In this document: piece after piece, positions 1 through 8,238 of the stretch
Layout: each line of letters opens with the position of its first letter
Numbering within the stretch: the stretch's first letter is position 1
Origin: Sphingopyxis italica
Lineage (GTDB): Bacteria; Pseudomonadota; Alphaproteobacteria; Sphingomonadales; Sphingomonadaceae
Assembly (NCBI RefSeq): GCF_011926545.1
Contig: NZ_JAATIT010000007.1
Coordinates: 55,587-119,586, forward strand
Reading direction: 5' to 3'
DNA length: 64,000 bases
Made by a program: the position numbers and the translations under genes
The notes under the pieces: generated by a model
Databases searched by the model: none
Seen by the model: only the letters and a program-made list of their open reading frames with translations
Told to the model about the DNA's origin: nothing

Positions 1-1279
1 CGCCCCAATACCATGTGTGGTTGGTGAAATAGGCGGGGCCGACGCCGATGCGCTTGTAGGCGGCGAGCTGGTCGGGGCGCTGGAACTGCGAATGGATGAT
101 GATCGGGCGGCGGTCGGCGGCGGCGGTGATCCCCATCGCGTCATAGGTCTTGATCGCCATGTCGATGGCGGCGTCGCCATTGGCGTGGGCGAAAATCTGC
201 CAGCCGCGGTCGTTCACCTTGGCCGCGGCGGCGCGGAAGGCGTCGGGGGCGATATTGGGGTGGCCGTGCCACGGATTCTCTCCCGTCGGGCTGCCCAGCG
301 CATAGTCGCGGGTGAAATAGCCTGTGCGCGCCTGCACCGATCCGTCGAGGATGAATTTGATCCCCTGCAGCTTGGCGTGGCCCCGATAGACCCCGAATTC
401 GAGATCGGGGTCGGCGAGCAGTTTGTCGAGCCCGGTGTAGAGCGGGAGCAACGCGAGATCGATCTTCAACCGTTCGCGCGCCGCCGCGCCGGTGAAGAAG
501 GCGATGTCGCCGAACAGCGTCGCGCCGTCCTGCGCATGGGTGTAGCCGTGGGCGAAATAGCGTTGCTGCGCGGCGTCGAGCGTCGCCAGCCGCTGGTCCA
601 GCGTCGGCTTGGGCATCGCGCCGTGGATGATGAAGGCGGCGGTTTCGAGCAGCACGCCGTTGAGGCGCCCTTCGGCGTCGCGCAGGAACGTGCCACCCGG
701 CGGCGGCGTGCTGGCATCGGTCAAATGCGCAGCGGCGAGGGTGGCGCTGTTGGCGACCAGCGAATGCAGCGAGCTGTGCAGCACGACGATGTTGCGGTCG
801 GCGGACACGGCGTCGAGTTCGGCCCGGGTGATGTGGCGCTTTTCGGCAAGCTTCTGGTCGTCATATTGCCACACGACGACCCAGCCGCCCGCGGGGATCG
901 CGCGTGCGTCGATGAAGGTGCGGATCGCGGCCTGCAGCGAGGCGATGTCGGTGACGGGCGGCAGCGACGGATCGTTGAGGTCGAGCCCGCTCGCCATCTG
1001 CATCATCGCCGAAAAATGCGAATGGGCATCGAGGAATCCCGGCAGCATCGTGGCGCCGTGAAGGTCGTGGATGGTGGCGTCCTTGCCGGCCGTGGCGCGC
1101 GCTCCGGCCTCGTTCCCGGCGAAGGTGATGCGGTCGCCCCTGGTGACGACGGCCTCCACGGTTTTGGGCGTGTCGCCGTCCATCGTGACGATCGGGCCGC
1201 CGCGGTAGAGGGTGGTCTCCTGCGCGATGGCGGGCGTGGTCGTTGCCAGAAGCAGAGCGATGGCGGCGGTGATTTTCAT
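1..1279 (-). CDS. Exported amidohydrolase family 3 (YtcJ-like), 3' end cut by window
   Basis: The visible part is about 426 residues, running off the left edge. An N-terminal hydrophobic signal peptide ending in TPAIAQ is followed by the amidohydrolase metal motif GFLDAHSHF at about residue 80, and further on by HANGDAAIDMAIKTYDA, the pattern of the YtcJ / N-substituted formamide deformylase branch. The family hydrolyses C-N bonds with a bound metal; the substrate cannot be read from sequence. The signal peptide suggests periplasmic action. The start ATG at 1279 follows a GGGGAGAA ribosome site. The C-terminal part is missing only because of the window boundary. Confidence 0.88.
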   Translation of the reverse strand, partial: MKITAAIALLLATTTPAIAQETTLYRGGPIVTMDGDTPKTVEAVVTRGDRITFAGNEAGARATAGKDATIHDLHGATMLPGFLDAHSHFSAMMQMASGLDLNDPSLPPVTDIASLQAAIRTFIDARAIPAGGWVVVWQYDDQKLAEKRHITRAELDAVSADRNIVVLHSSLHSLVANSATLAAAHLTDASTPPPGGTFLRDAEGRLNGVLLETAAFIIHGAMPKPTLDQRLATLDAAQQRYFAHGYTHAQDGATLFGDIAFFTGAAARERLKIDLALLPLYTGLDKLLADPDLEFGVYRGHAKLQGIKFILDGSVQARTGYFTRDYALGSPTGENPWHGHPNIAPDAFRAAAAKVNDRGWQIFAHANGDAAIDMAIKTYDAMGITAAADRRPIIIHSQFQRPDQLAAYKRIGVGPAYFTNHTWYWG

Positions 1280-1347
1280 ATTTTCTCCCCTGCGGCCATC
1301 GTGGCGGCCGGGGAGGGGGTGGGTCAAGTCCACATTTGCAACTTATC

Positions 1348-1469
1348 GTCCTTGCGAGCGCAGCGAAGCAATCCAGAGCGGTTTACGCATACTCTGGATT
1401 GCTTCGCTCGCGCGACGCGCGAGTTTATCCTGAGCGGCTGCAAGGCAGTCGAAGGGCTCGCAATGACGG
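1348..1469. repeat. Long palindromic intergenic repeat (GCGAAGCAATCC type)
   Basis: Two near-perfect inverted arms, 1354-1378 and 1392-1411 (core GCGAAGCAATCCAGAG), are nested in an outer pair running from CGTCCTTGCGAGC to GGGCTCGCAATGACG. This dispersed palindrome type is common between genes in sphingomonads. It lies between the start of the amidohydrolase and the end of the small gene on its right, so it does not act as a terminator for the amidohydrolase. Confidence 0.75.
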
Positions 1470-1476
1470 AGAGAGG

Positions 1477-1674
1477 TCAAACCTGCTGCGGCGGCACCTC
1501 GTCGGGCCCGCGGCCCGGCTGGTCGATATCGCCGCCGCCGGGGCGGCCGGGGATTTCCGTCGGCTGGCCGGCGGGGTCTTCGAGCGGGGTCGGCTGCACC
1601 GGCTTTTCGGGGGGCGATTGCGGTTCGATCGTGTCCGGCTTCGGCTTGGGAAGCGGGTCGGGGCTGCTGGCCAT
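1477..1674 (-). CDS. Small proline-rich hypothetical protein
   Basis: A 65-residue protein made largely of proline, glycine, glutamine and acidic residues, with no hydrophobic segment and probably disordered. The second of two in-frame ATGs (1674) is chosen because AAGGAGA lies 6 bases before it; the first ATG (1680) directly abuts the same site. Low-complexity proteins of this kind are common in sphingomonads and have no known function. It is a plausible gene because of the strong ribosome site, but no family is recognised. Confidence 0.55.
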   Translation of the reverse strand: MASSPDPLPKPKPDTIEPQSPPEKPVQPTPLEDPAGQPTEIPGRPGGGDIDQPGRGPDEVPPQQV

Positions 1675-1864
1675 TGTCATTCTCCTTGAATTGAACAACG
1701 AACGGGCACGACGCATGTTCCGGTGGCGGGCGTCGAGCATGTTCCGCCTGCGGAACAGCGGGCTTTGCGCCCTTGCCCTCGGCGACGCGTCTGCTATAGC
1801 CCCGCGCGGCCCGCACGGGCGTGCGCGGCAGCGCGCGATTTCGTGCACCCGGCCGAAAACACCT

Positions 1865-1949
1865 GCGGGCGTGGCGGAATTGGTAGACGCGCTGGTTTTA
1901 GGTACCAGTATCGCAAGATGTGGGGGTTCGAGTCCCTTCGCCCGCACCA
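1865..1949 (+). tRNA. tRNA-Leu(UAG)
   Basis: An 85-base class II tRNA with encoded CCA. The acceptor arms GCGGGCG and CGCCCGC pair fully. The anticodon stem CTGGT/ACCAG encloses a loop with TAG, there is a long variable arm, and the T-arm contains GGTTCGAGTCC. It lies 88 bases before trigger factor on the same strand. Confidence 0.97.
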
Positions 1950-2037
1950 TTTTCGCAATGCAGGCCGGGATCATGGGGAACTCAGCCATATTGGCGGGGT
2001 TCGATACGAGATTTTGAGCAAGGATAAGACCAAGGCA

Positions 2038-3681
2038 ATGAAGACCGTCGAAACGCTGAACGAAGGCCTGAAGCGCGAATATCGCGTCACGATCACCGCC
2101 AAGGATATCGACGCGCGCGTCGACGACGAGGTGAAGAGCATCGCCCCGACCGTCCGCATGCCCGGTTTCCGTCCCGGCAAGGTGCCGCCGAATCTGATCC
2201 GCAAGATGCACGGCCCCGCGCTGTCGGCCGACGCGCTCAACAAGGCGATCGACGCCGGCGTGCGCGACCTGATGACGAAGGAAAAGCTTCGCCCCGCGCT
2301 GCAGCCCGCGGTGACGCTGGCCGACGGTTATGAAACCGGCAAGGACGCCGAAGTCACCGTCGCGCTGGAAGTGCTGCCCGAAATCGCGACGCCGTCGATC
2401 GACGGACTGAAGCTCGAGCGCCTGACCGTTCCCGCCGACGATAAGGCGGTGATGGCCAAGATCGAGGAATTCGCCGCGCAGATGAAGCGGTTCGAGGATG
2501 CGCCGAAGACCAAGAAGGCCGCGACCGGCGACCAGGTCATCATCGACTTCGCCGGCAGCGTCGACGGCGTCGCCTTCGACGGCGGCACGGGCGAGGACAT
2601 GGCGGTCGAAATCGGTTCGGGCCAGCTGATCCCCGGCTTCGAAGACCAGCTCGTCGGGGTCAAGACCGGCGACGAAAAGGTGCTGAAGGTCAGCTTCCCC
2701 GACGAATATCCGGTCGAGAATCTGAAGGGCAAGCCCGCCGAATTCGCGATCACGGTGAAGGAAGTGAAGGTTCCGGCCGCGTCGAAGATCGACGACGAGT
2801 TCGCCAAGACGCTCGGCCTTGAAAGCCTCGACAAGCTGAAAGAGCTGATGAAGGATCAGGTCGAACAGGAACTGAACGGCCTGACGCGCACCTATATGAA
2901 GCGCAAGCTGCTCGACCAGCTCGCCGCGAGCCACGATTTCGAAGTGCCGCCGACGATGGTCGAGGCCGAGTTCAACCAGATCTGGCAGCAGCTCGAGCAT
3001 GAAGCGAGCCACGAGGAAGATCCCGAAGCGGCGAAGGCCGAGCTCGAGAGCGACCGCGACGAATATCGCAGCATCGCGGTGCGCCGCGTGCGCCTCGGCC
3101 TGCTTCTGTCGGAAATCGGCCAGGCGCATGGCGTGCAGGTCAGCAGCCAGGAAATGCAGCGCCTGATCATGCAGGCGGCGCAGCAATATCGCCCCGAAGA
3201 GCGTCAGCGTTTCGTCGAATATGTCCAGCAGGACGCGCTCGCCGCCGCGCAGCTCCGCGCTCCGCTCTATGAGGACAAGGTCGTCGACTTCCTGTTCGAC
3301 AAGGCCGAGATCAGCGAGCGCGAAGTGACGCGCGAAGAGATCGAGGCCGCGATCGAAGCCGACGACGACGGCCACGTCCATGGCCCGGGCTGCGGTCACG
3401 ACCATGACCATGACCATGACCATGACGCGAAGCCCGCCAAGAAGGCGGCGGCGAAGAAGCCCGCCGCCAAGAAGGACGCGGTGAAGGAAGAGGCCAAGGA
3501 AGCAAAGGCCGAGGCTCCTGCCAAGAAGGCACCGGCCAAGAAGGCCGAAGCCGCCCCCGCCAAGAAGGCCGAGGAAAAGCCCGCCGCGGCGAAAAAGGCT
3601 GCTCCGGCGAAGGCCGCTGCGGCCGAAAAGGCCGAGCCGGCCAAAAAGGCTCCGGCCAAAAAGGCTGCGGCGAAGAAATAA
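2038..3681 (+). CDS. tig: Trigger factor, ribosome-associated chaperone with extended His/Lys tail
   Basis: A 547-residue protein. The N-terminal ribosome-binding domain carries the signature region GFRPGKVPPNLI at about 40-51. It is followed by the FKBP-type peptidyl-prolyl isomerase domain (about 160-245) and the helical chaperone arm (to about 440). The usual family length is 430-450 residues. Here an extra tail of about 100 residues starts with a His-Asp run (GHVHGPGCGHDHDHDHDHD at about 445-463) and continues as alanine/lysine repeats of PAKKA type. Trigger factor binds near the ribosome exit tunnel and folds nascent chains. The start ATG has CCAAGG before it. A strong terminator follows at once, so it is likely monocistronic. 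Confidence 0.97.
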   Translation: MKTVETLNEGLKREYRVTITAKDIDARVDDEVKSIAPTVRMPGFRPGKVPPNLIRKMHGPALSADALNKAIDAGVRDLMTKEKLRPALQPAVTLADGYETGKDAEVTVALEVLPEIATPSIDGLKLERLTVPADDKAVMAKIEEFAAQMKRFEDAPKTKKAATGDQVIIDFAGSVDGVAFDGGTGEDMAVEIGSGQLIPGFEDQLVGVKTGDEKVLKVSFPDEYPVENLKGKPAEFAITVKEVKVPAASKIDDEFAKTLGLESLDKLKELMKDQVEQELNGLTRTYMKRKLLDQLAASHDFEVPPTMVEAEFNQIWQQLEHEASHEEDPEAAKAELESDRDEYRSIAVRRVRLGLLLSEIGQAHGVQVSSQEMQRLIMQAAQQYRPEERQRFVEYVQQDALAAAQLRAPLYEDKVVDFLFDKAEISEREVTREEIEAAIEADDDGHVHGPGCGHDHDHDHDHDAKPAKKAAAKKPAAKKDAVKEEAKEAKAEAPAKKAPAKKAEAAPAKKAEEKPAAAKKAAPAKAAAAEKAEPAKKAPAKKAAAKK

Positions 3682-3700
3682 GCTTCGGCTGACGATCGAC

Positions 3701-3738
3701 AAAAAGGCCGGGTGGAGGATGCTCCACCCGGCCTTTTT
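3701..3738 (+). terminator. Intrinsic terminator after trigger factor
   Basis: A perfect GC-rich stem (AAAAAGGCCGGGTGGA with TCCACCCGGCCTTTTT) has a short GGATGC loop and ends in a T run, 20 bases after the tig stop codon. Confidence 0.93.
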
Positions 3739-3772
3739 GGTTTAGAACGACGTGCCTTTAATCTGACCCGTT

Positions 3773-3854
3773 CCGTTCGTGTCGAGCGAAGTCGAGACAC
3801 CCATCGGTCTTGCGCTACATCGATGGGTGTCTCGACTTCGCTCGACACGAACGG
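3773..3854. repeat. Long palindromic repeat (GTTCGTGTCGAGCGAAGTCGAG type)
   Basis: Two arms of about 34 bases are nearly perfect reverse complements (3773-3805 and 3821-3854) with a 15-base centre. This is a dispersed palindrome class of sphingomonads, here lying between convergent tig and the glycosylase gene. Confidence 0.82.
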
Positions 3855-3893
3855 GAAGAGATGTGATGCCGATTTTAAGCTCCCGCTCTAAAT

Positions 3894-3972
3894 CGTCGCC
3901 CCCGCGAAGGCGGGGCCGCTACCGGTGTAGAGAGCAAGGTTGCTGGCGGCCCCCGCCTTTGCGCGGGCGACG
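3894..3972. repeat. Palindromic repeat (CCCGCGAAGGCGGG type)
   Basis: The arms 3894-3919 (CGTCGCCCCCGCGAAGGCGG start) and 3946-3972 are inverted copies. It belongs to a different repeat family from its neighbour at 3773 and may double as a termination hairpin for the minus-strand glycosylase, which ends at 3981. Confidence 0.72.
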
Positions 3973-3980
3973 ATGAATCC

Positions 3981-4598
3981 TCAAATCACATCCATATTAT
4001 AGCAATGCCAGCTGAAGATCGCCGCGGCGCCGCGGTGCGGGCGCCAGGCTTCGGCCAGTTCGCGCGCCAGCTTTTCGCTCGGGCGCGCGCCCAATTGCAG
4101 GATGCGGCCGACGGCTTCCTGCACCGCGAGGTCGCCCGCGGGCCAGATGTCGGGACGGCCTTCGGCGAAGAGCAGGTAGATTTCGGCCGACCATCGGCCG
4201 ATTCCCTTGACCCGCGTGAGCAAGGCGATCGCTTCCTCATCGTCGGCGGGGAGCGCGTCGAAGGTCAGATCGCCGTCGAGGATGAGCTGCGCGAGGCTTT
4301 TGGCATAGCCCTGTTTCTGCCCCGACAGGCCGCAGCCGCGCAGCGTGTCGAACTCGGCGGCCGCCATCACTTCGGCGGGGCAGCCCTCGCCGAATTGCGC
4401 CTCGAGCTTGTTCCAGATCGAGTTCGCGGCGGCGACGCTGACCTGCTGGCCGACGATGGTGCGGAGCAGCGTCGTATAGCCGGGCGCGCGGATGCGCGGT
4501 TCGGGGTAGCCGGCATTGCCGAGTGCGCGCGCGAAATTGGCGTCGCGCTTCGCGAGCGCGTCGATTCCCGCGTTCAGCTGCTGCTGGCTGAGGCCCAT
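3981..4598 (-). CDS. DNA-3-methyladenine glycosylase II family (AlkA-type, HhH-GPD)
   Basis: A 205-residue protein. [15 protein letters not shown] at about 50-64 starts the HhH-GPD fold. [15 protein letters not shown] at about 130-144 is the helix-hairpin-helix, and the following [10 protein letters not shown] carries the aspartate that acts in catalysis in AlkA. The enzyme removes alkylated purines to start base-excision repair. It lacks the N-terminal domain of E. coli AlkA, as in the short bacterial class. The start at 4598 is preceded by AAGGAGA with 7-base spacing; an upstream in-frame start would lack a ribosome site. It is divergent from the ferredoxin gene. Confidence 0.93.
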   Translation of the reverse strand: MGLSQQQLNAGIDALAKRDANFARALGNAGYPEPRIRAPGYTTLLRTIVGQQVSVAAANSIWNKLEAQFGEGCPAEVMAAAEFDTLRGCGLSGQKQGYAKSLAQLILDGDLTFDALPADDEEAIALLTRVKGIGRWSAEIYLLFAEGRPDIWPAGDLAVQEAVGRILQLGARPSEKLARELAEAWRPHRGAAAIFSWHCYNMDVI

Positions 4599-4699
4599 CG
4601 CATATTCTCCTTTTGTTCCCAAAGTTGCTGATAGCAACGCTTGATTTGGCGCGCAACGCGCGACATAGCGCCTGCGACAAGAAACCTATGGGGACTAGC

Positions 4700-5017
4700 A
4701 TGGCCAAGCTGATTGTCGTGACGCGCGACGGGACCGAACATGAGATCGAAGGCGACACCAGCCTGACCGTGATGGAGAATATCCGCGACGCCGGGTTCGA
4801 CGAACTGCTCGCGCTGTGCGGCGGCTGCTGCTCGTGCGCGACGTGCCATGTCCATGTCGAGGCGGGGGCGAAAGATGCGATGCCCGCGATGAGCGAGGAC
4901 GAGAACGACCTGCTCGATTCGACCACCGACCGCGACGATAATTCGCGCCTGTCGTGCCAGATCCCGTTCAGCGAGGCGCTCGACGGGCTGAAGGTGCGGA
5001 TCGCGGCGGAGGATTGA
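4700..5017 (+). CDS. 2Fe-2S ferredoxin (adrenodoxin type)
   Basis: A 105-residue soluble electron carrier. The cluster ligands are in [11 protein letters not shown] at about 39-49 and in the later LSCQI at about 87, matching the C-x5-C-x2-C...C arrangement of the vertebrate-type/adrenodoxin class. In sphingomonads such ferredoxins pass electrons to cytochrome P450s or ring hydroxylases, or assist Fe-S assembly. No partner gene lies beside it. The ATG at 4700 was chosen over an upstream in-frame start because the protein then begins MAKLIVV, the normal family N-terminus. Confidence 0.93.
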   Translation: MAKLIVVTRDGTEHEIEGDTSLTVMENIRDAGFDELLALCGGCCSCATCHVHVEAGAKDAMPAMSEDENDLLDSTTDRDDNSRLSCQIPFSEALDGLKVRIAAED

Positions 5018-5020
5018 GGC

Positions 5021-5788
5021 TTATTGCCCCGCCGTCGCGACCGCGTAGAGCGCGATCGCTGCGGCGTTCGAAATGTTGAGGCTTTCCATCCGCGGCGAGA
5101 TCGGCAGTTTGGCGAGCACGTCGCAATGCTCCATGACATTATGCCGCATGCCGTCGCCTTCGGAGCCAAGCACCAGCGCCACCTTGCTGCCGTCGAGGGT
5201 CGATCCCAGCGTCGTTTCGGTGTCGCCCATCAGCCCGATGCGCCAATATTGCGCCTCGGCGATTTCCTCGAGCGCGCGCGACAGGTTGACGACGCGTACC
5301 CACGGCACGGTTTCGAGCGCGCCCGACGCCGAACGCGCGATGACGCCGCTTTCGGGCGGGCTGTGGCGGTCCTGCGTGATGATCGCCGCGGCGTCGAATG
5401 CCGCCGCCGAGCGCAGCACCGCACCGATATTATGCGGGTCGGTGACCTGATCGAGGATGACGAGCGGGCGCTTGCTGTCGGCGTCGACCTCTTCCTGCAA
5501 CAGATCGCTCAGATGGATGCTGTCGAGCGGGTCGACCTCGATCACCAGCCCCTGATGCGGCGCATCGCGCGCTACGAGTCGCGCAAGGTCGGTGACCTCG
5601 GCGTAGCTGATCGGAATCACCGGCGGCAGGTCGAGCTGGCCTAAGGCTTCGCGGGTGCCCCAGACGCGCTTGACGGTGCGGTCGGGGTTGGCGAGCGCGG
5701 CGAGAACGGCGTGTCGGCCCCAGAAACGGATGGCCTGGCCGCGCGTGTTTTGACCGGTGGGGCGGCGGTGACGGGAAAATTGTCTCAT
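5021..5788 (-). CDS. rlmB: 23S rRNA (guanosine-2'-O)-methyltransferase, TrmH/SpoU family
   Basis: A 255-residue protein with an N-terminal substrate-binding domain (FWGRHAVLAALANP at about 22) and a SPOUT knot domain. The three SpoU motifs are LDQVTDPHNIGAVLRSA, LVLGSEGDGM and SLNISNAAAIALY at the C-terminus. It methylates a conserved guanosine of 23S rRNA using S-adenosylmethionine. The start at 5788 has GGGAAAGG before it; the open frame upstream runs through the tRNA-Tyr gene and cannot be coding. It converges on the ferredoxin gene with a 3-base gap. Confidence 0.94.
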   Translation of the reverse strand: MRQFSRHRRPTGQNTRGQAIRFWGRHAVLAALANPDRTVKRVWGTREALGQLDLPPVIPISYAEVTDLARLVARDAPHQGLVIEVDPLDSIHLSDLLQEEVDADSKRPLVILDQVTDPHNIGAVLRSAAAFDAAAIITQDRHSPPESGVIARSASGALETVPWVRVVNLSRALEEIAEAQYWRIGLMGDTETTLGSTLDGSKVALVLGSEGDGMRHNVMEHCDVLAKLPISPRMESLNISNAAAIALYAVATAGQ

Positions 5789-5867
5789 GCGCGCGCCTTT
5801 CCCATGACTGCCATTGACAGGCAAGCCTCGTTTCGCCATTGGACCGCTTCCCAAAGCGGGCCCCAAT

Positions 5868-5953
5868 GGACAGGTGGCCGAGTGGTTAAAGGCAGCAGAC
5901 TGTAAATCTGCCCGGGTTTCCGTACGCTGGTTCGAATCCAGCCCTGTCCACCA
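5868..5953 (+). tRNA. tRNA-Tyr(GUA)
   Basis: An 86-base class II tRNA with CCA. The acceptor GGACAGG pairs with CCTGTCC. The anticodon stem GCAGA/TCTGC encloses CTGTAAA, giving GTA. The variable arm is long, and the T-arm contains GGTTCGAATCCAGCC. Confidence 0.97.
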
Positions 5954-5993
5954 CCCACACGACAGCGTTATCGAACCAGCGAGTCGGAGTTGG

Positions 5994-6043
5994 CCGGTAT
6001 CGGCAAAGCGATACCGGCGGGTTCGAATCCAGCCCTGCCGCCA
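5994..6043 (+). other. tRNA-Tyr 3' end duplicate preceded by a perfect hairpin
   Basis: Bases 6020-6037 repeat exactly the 18 bases GGTTCGAATCCAGCCCTG of the T-arm and acceptor of the adjacent tRNA-Tyr (5929-5946) and then continue CCGCCA. No D-arm or anticodon arm belongs to it, so it is not a functional tRNA. Immediately upstream lies a perfect 9-bp hairpin (CCGGTATCG, loop GCAAAG, CGATACCGG; 5994-6017). A duplicated tRNA 3' end is the usual scar of a site-specific integration (att) event; that reading is inference. Confidence 0.6.
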
Positions 6044-6082
6044 TTTTCCCAAGCGATCGAGAAGGTGATAACGGGCTCTGCT

Positions 6083-6997
6083 TCAGGGTTCCAGCACGCC
6101 CAGCAGCGCGACGAGAGCGAGGATGCCGGCGGCCGCGCCTGCTTCGAGCGCGAGGCGATGCCGGATCGCGCGCTCCGGGGTCTCGCCGCCCGTCGTGACA
6201 AGCGCCGGGGCCAGCCGCCAGCGGTTCAGGGCCGCCAGCGCGAGCATCGCACCGAAAAGCGCGAGCTTGGCGATGAGCAGATAACCGTAGGAAGAGGGCA
6301 GCATCCGTCCGGCCTGCGCGATGCCGACGATCATCTGCAGATTGATCAATCCGGTCGCCGCGATGACGATGACGCAGCCCGTGCCCACGCGTGCGAACCG
6401 GTCGAGACTGGCTGCGGCAAGCGCGAGCCTGACCGGTCGTGCGTCGTCCGCTGCGGGGCGTAGCAGGATCAGGAAGGCGGCGATCGCGCCGATCCAGATA
6501 GCGGCGGCGATCATGTGGAGCGCGTCGGCGAAGCGATGGGTCGCTCCGGCCCAGCCTTCGCCGGCCGCGGCATGGCCGGACCAGGCGAGGCTGGCGAGCG
6601 CGACCGTGCCAGCGGCGGAGAGGAGAGCGAAGGCGGCGGCCGACGGACGGCGATCGAGTCGCAGGGCGGCGGCGAGCGCGATGGCGAGCGCGGCCATCCG
6701 CACGAGCCATGCCTTGCCGACATCGGTTTCGGTGGCGATTGTGAGCAGCATGCCCGGATCGACTTCGCTGAGCGATATCCCCATCATGCTCGCGGCAAGG
6801 ACGAGCATGCCCGCGAGCGACGCGAGGAAGCCCGCGCCGCAAAGCCACGGCTGCGGCGTTGTCAGTCCGCCGACGATGCGTGCATCTTCGCGGTCGCGGC
6901 GGCGGAGCGCATAAAGCGGGAACGCCGCCAGCCCCATGACCAGCATCGGGCCGGCGAAGAGCAGGAACCGGATGCCGATCATCAGGGGGTCGGTCAT
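6083..6997 (-). CDS. copD: Copper resistance protein CopD, inner-membrane
   Basis: A 304-residue polytopic membrane protein with about eight hydrophobic helices. HRFADALHMIAAAIWIGAIAAFLIL at about 150-175 is the typical CopD core with conserved histidines. CopD works with CopC in copper handling, probably moving copper across the inner membrane. It starts 3 bases after the copC stop, so the two genes form an operon divergent from the signalling genes on the right. Confidence 0.92.
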   Translation of the reverse strand: MTDPLMIGIRFLLFAGPMLVMGLAAFPLYALRRRDREDARIVGGLTTPQPWLCGAGFLASLAGMLVLAASMMGISLSEVDPGMLLTIATETDVGKAWLVRMAALAIALAAALRLDRRPSAAAFALLSAAGTVALASLAWSGHAAAGEGWAGATHRFADALHMIAAAIWIGAIAAFLILLRPAADDARPVRLALAAASLDRFARVGTGCVIVIAATGLINLQMIVGIAQAGRMLPSSYGYLLIAKLALFGAMLALAALNRWRLAPALVTTGGETPERAIRHRLALEAGAAAGILALVALLGVLEP

Positions 6998-7000
6998 GGA

Positions 7001-7390
7001 CTATCTGACCGTGAAGCTGAATTCGCTGCCCATCCGGTGCGTATCGGCGCCCGCGGCCGACCATTTGACCTTGTAGGTTCCGGGAACGAGCGCGCGCTTC
7101 GGGGTGAGCGTCATCGACTTGCCGTCCTTGCCCATCGCCGACGCGATGGCGACCTTCATCGGCGGATGCTCGGCCATGCCCGGCATCCCGGTCATCACCA
7201 GTTCGGCCCTTACGGTCGGAGCGATCAGCTTTTCGCTGAATTTCAAATGGACCGAAGTCAATTTGGCGACCCTGGCATTCGCGGCGGGGGTCGATGCCAC
7301 AAGCTTCGCATGGGCCAGCGCGGCGGTCGGCGAAAGCGCGAGCGCGGCGGCGGCCAGCGCGGCGAGCGGGGAGAGGGCGGCTTTGATCAT
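7001..7390 (-). CDS. copC: Periplasmic copper-binding protein CopC
   Basis: A 129-residue protein with a signal peptide (to about ALAHA, residue 27) and a beta-barrel CopC domain. The mature N-terminal histidine after ALA (HAKLVASTPA) is the classic Cu(II) ligand; the C-terminal DTHRMGSEFSFTV holds the second histidine. The methionine-rich stretch MTGMPGMAEHPPM suits Cu(I) binding. The start at 7390 has GGAG 8 bases upstream; an earlier in-frame start would add a non-signal extension. Confidence 0.93.
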   Translation of the reverse strand: MIKAALSPLAALAAAALALSPTAALAHAKLVASTPAANARVAKLTSVHLKFSEKLIAPTVRAELVMTGMPGMAEHPPMKVAIASAMGKDGKSMTLTPKRALVPGTYKVKWSAAGADTHRMGSEFSFTVR

Positions 7391-7531
7391 AAAATGCTCC
7401 AACAGGATGGTCGTGCTGCTATTACGCAGGACGAGGCGGCAGCCCTTGCGCAAATCGGGCGTGGCGCGTCGGCGGAGGATGAGGGGTAGCGCAAATGCGC
7501 GCGTATGATAGCTGAGAGGACCGGTGAGGCG

Positions 7532-7798
7532 ATGGACGAAGAGTTTCGGAAACTGAACAGGGCGGCTTTGCCACCGGCGCTCGAAACGCTCGACGATCGC
7601 GTCCTTGCCGCGCTCGCCGTCCGGAAGGCCGAAGCGGCGGCGACGCGCCGGCTGATGGCGGTCGCCGCGCTCTTCTCGCTCGGCGGCGGCATGGTGGCGG
7701 GCAGCCTCTTCGTACCGAGCGCGGTTGCCGCCAGCCCGCTGACGCCGCTGATCCCGGCAAGCCCGCTCGCACCCTCGACCCTGTTGGAAGTCCGCTGA
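7532..7798 (+). CDS. Small membrane protein, likely CnrY-like anti-sigma factor
   Basis: An 88-residue protein with a hydrophilic N-terminal half (about 1-46, acidic then arginine-rich), one transmembrane helix (about 47-68, LMAVAALFSLGGGMVAGSLF) and a short periplasmic tail rich in proline and leucine. There is no recognisable sequence family. Size, topology and position (first gene, 1-base overlap with a CnrX-like sensor that in turn overlaps an ECF sigma gene) match the CnrY-CnrX-CnrH metal-sensing unit of Cupriavidus, where CnrY holds the sigma factor at the membrane. The functional call rests on context. An alternative ATG lies at 7505. Confidence 0.6.
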   Translation: MDEEFRKLNRAALPPALETLDDRVLAALAVRKAEAAATRRLMAVAALFSLGGGMVAGSLFVPSAVAASPLTPLIPASPLAPSTLLEVR

Positions 7799-8238
7799 TG
7801 GCCACCGCGCGCCGGATGGCGATCATCGGCTTCATCGCGTTCGTGGCCGCGCTCGCAGGCGTTTTCGTCGGCCGCCTGCTGGTCGACGCCCCCAGGCAGA
7901 GCGAGACCGAGCTGCATGCGCTGCTGCACCGCGAACTGACGCTGTCGGACGAGCAGGAAGCGCGGTTGCAGGCGATCGAGGCGCAATTTTCGGGGCGGCG
8001 CGACGCGCTCGAGGTCGAGATGCGGGCGGCCAACATCCGCCTGGCGCAGGCGATCGAGACCGAGCATGGCTATGGCCCGCGCGTGACCGAGGCGATCGAC
8101 GAGACGCACGAGGTGATGGGCGAATTGCAGAAGGAGACGCTGCGCCATCTTTTCGCGATGCGCAGCGTCCTCGACGCCAGGCAGGCCGCGATGTTCGACA
8201 AGGTCGTGGTCAAGGCGCTGACCGCCGACGCGAGGTGA
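7798..8238 (+). CDS. Periplasmic metal-sensor, CnrX/CpxP-like
   Basis: A 146-residue protein with an N-terminal anchor helix (about 7-27) and a wholly helical periplasmic domain containing LHALLHRELTLSDEQEARL and HEVMGELQKETLRHLFAMRSVLDARQAAMFD. This arrangement matches the CnrX/heavy-metal-resistance (Spy/CpxP-like) family that binds Ni, Co or Cu through histidine and glutamate side chains. The start ATG overlaps the preceding stop (TGATG) and the stop overlaps the next GTG start, so the three genes are translationally coupled. Given the flanking cop genes, copper is the likely ligand (inference). Confidence 0.75.
   Translation: MATARRMAIIGFIAFVAALAGVFVGRLLVDAPRQSETELHALLHRELTLSDEQEARLQAIEAQFSGRRDALEVEMRAANIRLAQAIETEHGYGPRVTEAIDETHEVMGELQKETLRHLFAMRSVLDARQAAMFDKVVVKALTADAR

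Noticed and set aside
17..2017. Long plus-strand frame of 666 codons
   Set aside because: It lies opposite the amidohydrolase, crosses a repeat and tRNA-Leu, and its translation is arginine/glycine-rich noise.
3400..3430. Tandem GACCATGACCAT units as a possible CRISPR or microsatellite
   Set aside because: They encode the His-Asp run of trigger factor; no spacers are present, and no CRISPR array was seen anywhere in the window.
1477..3702. Long minus-strand frame opposite trigger factor
   Set aside because: The translation is a Leu/Arg-rich shadow of a real gene; only its last 65 residues (1477-1674) have their own ribosome site and are kept.
7393..7489. 31-codon plus-strand ORF in the copC/anti-sigma intergenic region
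   Set aside because: No ribosome site and no conservation evidence; it sits in the control region of two divergent operons.
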